Assembly (NCBI GenBank): GCA_030248195.1 | Contig: JASAND010027724.1 | Location: 62,001-126,000 of the forward strand | Direction: 5' to 3' | Source of the DNA: Trissonchulus latispiculum | Taxonomy: Eukaryota > Nematoda > Enoplea > Enoplida > Ironidae | DNA length: 64,000 nucleotides | Part shown: piece by piece, positions 59,869 through 64,000 of the stretch | How positions within the stretch are numbered: the stretch's first letter is position 1 | Layout of the letters: each line of letters opens with the position of its first letter | Notes under the pieces: model-generated | Told to the model about the DNA's origin: nothing | The model's input: the letters and a program-made list of their open reading frames with translations, nothing else | Databases searched by the model: none | Position numbers and translations under genes: made by a program

Positions 59869-60205
59869 TTTAAAGAAATAGGCCCTTAGTTACTATGGAG
59901 TTATGTACTTAGGCCCCATTTCTTTAAAGATTAAACGGATTAGATTGAAATTAATCCGCATTAAAGAAATAGCAACTCGGATTAAACGGATTAAACTTTA
60001 ATCTACTAGTTAAACGAGTTAAACGGATTAAATTTAATCTTGTTTCTTTAATGCACCTAGGATTAAAATTTTAATCTAATCCTGTTTCTTTATTCCTTCC
60101 CACTTCGGATTAAAAACTTAACGAGTTAATTTTGGTCCGACCTGTTTAATCGCTGTTTCTTTAAAGATTAATTTTAATCCGTTTAATCCTCCGCCTGAAT
60201 TTGCT
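59869..60205. mobile_element. TTTAATCCG-repeat element copy
   Basis: CCATTTCTTTAAAGATTAA (about 59925) at the left and TTCTTTAAAGATTAATTTTA (about 60150) at the right share the ends of the element at 32231-33320, with iterated GGATTAAACGGATTAAA words between. A reversed end AATCTTTAAAGAAATAGGCC also lies at 59867-59886. It separates the two copies of the module described for 58946-59866. Confidence 0.65.
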
Positions 60206-60345
60206 GCTGTCGGTAAATATCTGACAAACGTTGGGGAGCTAACCCCTTATCTTTACACAATCGCTCCAAAAAATCCTGCATTACAGGTCACCCTCCCCTT
60301 TTCAGCCGCCATTTCCAGGTATGGGTCAATATCAATCACTTTCGT
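60185..60345 (-). pseudogene. diverged second copy of the unknown N-terminal module
   Basis: On the minus strand: DIDPYLEMAAEKG, then after a frame shift MQDFLERLCKDKGLAP and LSDIYRQQQ. This aligns with YLDIALERG, LQEFFDQKCKTRGLP and VAELYR at 59866-59720. A small disruption follows GEGDL. Confidence 0.6.
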
Positions 60346-61149
60346 TGAAGTGGGGCCCCGTCGGGGGTTGCTATCGGCATCCTGAGTACCCCCCGACCAA
60401 ATTCCGACAAAGGGGGGTCAGACCTCCCCAATAGCGATTTTACCGTGGTCTCCGATTGGTTACTGGATGGGGATATGTTCGGGCTCACCCCCCCCCCCCC
60501 GGACCCAGGAGCGACCGCCAAGGGGGAAGGACCACCCCGGGTCAAGTTCCCGCCCCCCCCCCCCAATTTCTTGTCGATGATGGAAGACGATGGAAACCTT
60601 AGTAATTTTAGTGATATTAGCGAGCCTGAGGACAGAGCTGAGCTGTCATTTCATCAGTGTCCTGAGTGTCACAATCAGTACAAGTTTAGCCTAATTTTTC
60701 TGGCACATAGTGATAGTTCCCTTGTTGAGCTTGAGCATTCGGAAATAACCTGTTTCTGCACCTGCTCTCAGCCTTGGAATCGTGCTGAGATTGAAGCTTT
60801 GACAGTTGATAGTGAACCAGAGAACAGTCCACATACGGAGCCTTGGTCTTGTCTTGCATCTTTGAGTGCGAGAATTGTACTGATTTCAAGGTCTTATTCG
60901 TTTGTGCAGTAACCCCTGGTACTGATCCCGTAGGCGGCAGTCAAGCATCTGAACTGTCCCCTTGACGACTGCTTCTAGGAGGCTTAATAGAAGGAACTCA
61001 GGCGGACTGTCTGGATTAGGTTAGACCCACACTAGGCTAGCTTAGTTCTTAGACTTAAGAGTTAATCTTCATCTTCTCGTTGTCTTCCTCTCTGTGTAAG
61101 CGAATCCTGACCTCGATTCGAATCTCTTCATTACAAATACCTGAGTAAT
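60346..61149. other. unassigned stretch with C/G runs and one open frame
   Basis: Contains homopolymer C runs at about 60488-60500 and 60552-60563. A 155-codon plus-strand frame (60445-60912) reads SEPEDRAELSFHQCPECHNQ in its middle but crosses the C runs and has no known domain. 60913-61149 shows nothing recognisable. Confidence 0.3.
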
Positions 61150-61230
61150 GTCGATCCCCAATTTGTACAATCTAAGGCTCTAATGTTTGCATTATCTGAT
61201 TTGAAATAAAACACAGTATAACAAAACAAG
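61150..61230 (+). pseudogene. relic of the receptor gene's 3' end
   Basis: CCCCAATTTGTACAATCTAA followed by GGCTCTAATGTTTGCA and ATCTGATTTGAAATAAAA parallels the end of the receptor at 48020-48100 (CTCAATTCGTACTATCTAA, GCTCTAGTGTTTG, ATCTGATTTGAAATGAAA) at roughly 80% identity, including the stop codon position. The upstream receptor sequence is not recognisable here. Confidence 0.55.
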
Positions 61231-61309
61231 TGCAATTGCAGTTATAAACAATTTAATCAATGTTGACAAATCTAGCTTTGTAAATTTCTGACCTTTATAT
61301 AGCTGGCGG

Positions 61310-61475
61310 AGCAAACATTCATATCTAGGAACTGGATACTCGTCGATTTGCAGAAACTGGTTATAATGCAGACTTTGAAATCGGCAAAGATTCTAACCGA
61401 TCCGTCAGGCTTCATTACCAGGACAATCGGTGCAGCCCATTCGGAGTACGTAATTAGCTTCAGGATAGTATCTTT
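61310..61475 (-). pseudogene. Ty3/gypsy reverse transcriptase fragment
   Basis: The minus strand encodes [20 protein letters not shown] with ADFKV after it and, one frame shift later, [18 protein letters not shown]: the finger region of gypsy reverse transcriptase (family form SPWASPIV...KKDGS.R...DY...N......YP.P). It lies downstream of the integrase at 61628, so it belongs to a different copy or a rearrangement. Confidence 0.8.
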
Positions 61476-61627
61476 GATGTCCGGATCTGAACTATTTAGT
61501 ATTCCTTAATAACTATATTTGGTAACATACGACAAGCAATACTTTTTGGATTAGATCTCAACATATATATTTTTAAGTTCTTCTTTTAACTTCCAGGACA
61601 TATCAATATTTCCCCTTGAAAGTCTCT

Positions 61628-62784
61628 TTAGCGGTAATAGCGATAAGACAGCGCGTTCCATTTTAGTGGGCGTCGGGTGGTGTGGTTGGACCGGCGAAGC
61701 ACGGGTTGATTCGGAATATCTCCTAATGGTTGTGCAACAGCGGGCTTGCGCTGATTTAAAGACGGTTGATTAGCTCTAGGGACTTGACGGAACGTGCATG
61801 GACTAAAATCATCGCCGTCTTCGGCACGATCACGAAAATTCACAGGCGCCGCTCTTTGTAGCTGATTTACATGAAACACAAATCCCGGATGCCAGTAAAA
61901 TCTTGTAGGTCAAAGTGCCTTGTCTTTTGTGAACCTTCCCTGGAACCCACTTAGGACCATTCCCATAATTCCTTACCAAGACCAACTCCCCAGGGTTGAA
62001 CTGTCTCTTAACCAAAGCCTGTTGATTGGGTTTGGGTTCGGAATTGTCAGGGTGAAGAATTGACCATACCGTATTCAACTCTCTTCCCAAAAAGCGTTTT
62101 GCGGGGGTTTCTCCTGTGAACGCATGCGGCACAGAACGATAGGTTAGGAGGAATTGTGCCACCGTTTTAGGGAGTGCACTGGCAGAGGGTTGAGCTGCTA
62201 GTACAGCTCTTTTGAAAGACTGGACAAACCGTTCGGCCAAACCATTAGAGGAAGGGTGATAAGGAGCAGAAAACAGATGCCTGATGCCGTTTTGTGAACA
62301 AAACTTGCGCAAACAAAACGCAAATTCATGCGAAGAGAATTGAGGGCCATTGTCAGTCACTAAGGTTTTTGGAATTCCATGTCGGGCAAACATGGAACGT
62401 AGGACGTGAATAGTAGACAATGAGGTCGTTGACGACATGTCAATTACCTCTGGCCATTTAGAGTATTCTAATTCTCGCAATTTTGGGCCATTCTCGGCAA
62501 TTTGGGCAATTTCGAGAAATACCTTCTATTTCTTTATCCAAGGATGGCCACCAAATATGAAGTCTGGCAAGCGACTTCATACGAACTATACCAGGATGGC
62601 TGGTGTGAAGTAATTCAAGGGAGTAATCCCGAAGCGAGCGAGGAACCACGACGCGATGACCCCAAAAAACACAGTTCTCATGAAGTGAAAGCTCGGCCCT
62701 TCTTTTCCAGAACGGATTCAATTCGGGAACTAAGCGATGAGTGGATCTTCTCCTGTTTCGAAAGCAATCTTGTCCAAGGTACAT
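61628..62784 (-). pseudogene. Ty3/gypsy integrase, deleted and frameshifted
   Basis: From high to low coordinates: a zinc-binding HHCC domain (LHTSHPGIVRMKSLARLHIW ... NCPNC), then EYSKWPEV, VTDNGPQF (second catalytic Asp, 62352-62354), PYHPSSNGLAERFVQ (catalytic Glu) and LVLVRNYGNGPKW. The about 45 residues normally between the zinc finger and YSKWPEV, with the first catalytic Asp, are missing and the frame changes there. A further shift near 61870 separates the C-terminal part with HVNQLQRAAP (GPY/F-like end), which stops at 61628. Integration activity is therefore lost. Confidence 0.85.
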
Positions 62785-64000
62785 GGAATGCTTGCACCAA
62801 TTTCGGAAAGGATCTTGTACACTTCTTCACAGGCCTCGTCCTTAGTGGCTACCCCTGCTACTGGTAATCGAGAGAAGGCGTCATTACCATGGAGCTCGGT
62901 GGGGCGATATCCAATGGTATACTGGTAAGCTTTAAGCTTCAAAGCCCAACCTTTGTAAGCCCCATGGCTAACGGGCTGGCAACTTTCGGATCAAAAATGT
63001 GGACAAAGGGCTTATGATCTGTTAACAGGGTAAAATATCGTCCGTATACGTATTCATGAAACTTTGTCAATCCAAAGATAATGGCTAGACCTTCTTTTTC
63101 AATTTGAGAATAGCGAGTTTCTGCATCGTTCAGCTTGCGGGATGCGTACGCAATAAGTCGCTCTATGCCATCCGCCAGCGTGTGCGAAACCACCGCGCCG
63201 ACCCTTATCTTCAGCTGGAGTTGGATAAGCATCGCATGCAAGCGTCAGTGGCAACTTTTCATCATAAGGTAGCAATACTGCCGGACTTTGAAGAACAGGT
63301 TTGAGCTCCTCGAATGTTTTACCACAGGCTTCCGTCCAGATCCACTTCTTACCTTTCTTCCTTAATTCATTGAGAGGGCTAGCCATAGAGGAAAAATTCG
63401 GAACAAATCCAGAGTAATAATTCGCCAGTCCTAGGAAGGACATAAGTTCAGATACGTTATGCGGAGCCGGAACTTTGAGGAGAGCTTCAATCTTCTTTGG
63501 GGACGGATGAACGCCATCAGAGTCCAGGACATAACCGAGATAGTCGACGCTGGACTGAAAAAACCTGACATTTAGGCAATCCAAGCTTGATTCCATGTTG
63601 GCGACATCGAGAGAGCACTTTCTTTAGATTCAGCAGATGCTCCTCTTCATCCTTACCCGTTATGCAAATGTCGTCCAGAAAAATGCTGACCATAGATAAT
63701 CCGGAAAATATGCGATCCATAGTCGCTCGAAAAATTGCCGGGGCTGATGACAGACCAAACTGTAATCGTTTGCATTTGTAGGTACCTTTGTGAGTGTTAA
63801 CAAGATAACATTTGGCTTTCCTGATCCAACTCCAGCTGAAGATAAACTTGCGCCATATCCAGCTTTGTAAAAGACTAGCCACCTTTTAAATTCTGCATCA
63901 AATCTGGAAATCTAGGCAAGGGGTATTGATCCAAAAACAAGTGAGGGTTTACCGAAACACTGTAGTCGCCACACAACCAGATCATACCGGTAGGCTTGTC
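62730..64000 (-). pseudogene. Ty3/gypsy reverse transcriptase and RNase H, frameshifted, cut by window edge
   Basis: Starting at the right edge: WLCGDYSVSVNPHLFLDQYP, FTKLDMAQVYLQLELDQES, LQFGLSSAPAIFRATMDRI, the catalytic FLDD (63670-63681), YLGYVLDSDGVHPSPKKIEA and LGLANYYSGFVPNFS of RT; then AYASRKLNDAETRYSQIEKE and LLTDHKPF of RNase H (62939-63241), and the IGYRPTELHGNDAFSRLP linker (62730-62942). Breaks occur near 63880, 63830, 63600 and 63210, each shifting frame or adding a stop. Gag and protease of this copy would lie to the right of the window. Element proteins copy RNA into DNA in cytoplasmic particles (family knowledge). Confidence 0.9.

Noticed and set aside
60445..60912. 155-codon plus-strand ORF with a CPEC motif
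   Set aside because: It crosses two long C runs of uncertain length and has no recognisable fold or partner cysteines.

Overview
This is animal (metazoan) nuclear DNA. Evidence: AT-rich sequence with many (TA)n tracts, GT-AG introns, an autophagy-initiating ULK/ATG1 kinase gene in at least 21 exons, a class C G-protein-coupled receptor in two exons, a tRNA-derived SINE, LTR retrotransposons and very many non-autonomous DNA elements. The mix suggests an early-branching animal such as a sponge, but that is inference; nothing here fixes the species.

Layout. 5.2-29.6 kb (+): a ULK1/2-type kinase gene, complete from kinase subdomain III (about residue 60 of the family) to the stop codon; its first exons lie to the left of the window or were not found. 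Its long introns are packed with repeats: hairpin-headed elements carrying 147-153 bp tandem arrays, long-armed foldback elements, hAT-like elements with GC-rich subterminal repeats, SINE copies and smaller inverted-repeat elements. 29.6-34.5 kb: intergenic, with three or four inverted-repeat elements. 34.5-42.8 kb: a young LTR retrotransposon (-) with apparently identical 823 bp LTRs, a 4 bp target duplication and an internal region with almost no coding capacity. 42.8-43.3 kb: another foldback element. 43.9-48.0 kb (+): the class C receptor gene. 48.6-60.3 kb (-): a GC-rich, decayed retroelement-like tract with a gag-like ORF, an aspartic protease and, where reverse transcriptase would be expected, a tandem array followed by about 5 kb of broken coding sequence of no family I recognise. 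60.9-64 kb (-): a fragment resembling the receptor gene's 3' end, a reverse transcriptase fragment, and the RT-RNase H-integrase part of a decayed Ty3/gypsy element running off the right edge.

The two host genes look intact. ULK keeps the HRD, DFG and APE motifs, a central LC3-interacting motif like that of vertebrate ULK1, and the C-terminal domain that binds ATG13. The receptor has a signal peptide, a Venus-flytrap region, a cysteine-rich region and seven transmembrane segments.

The most unusual content is the vocabulary of the non-coding elements. Foldback elements with otherwise unrelated arms share a repeated syntax (ACAAG, about 13 bp, TAATATGAG). Several hairpin-headed elements share a tandem-repeat core and carry the same TAATATGRG word beside the hairpin. 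The second point of interest is the unidentified coding tract at 51.2-56.3 kb.
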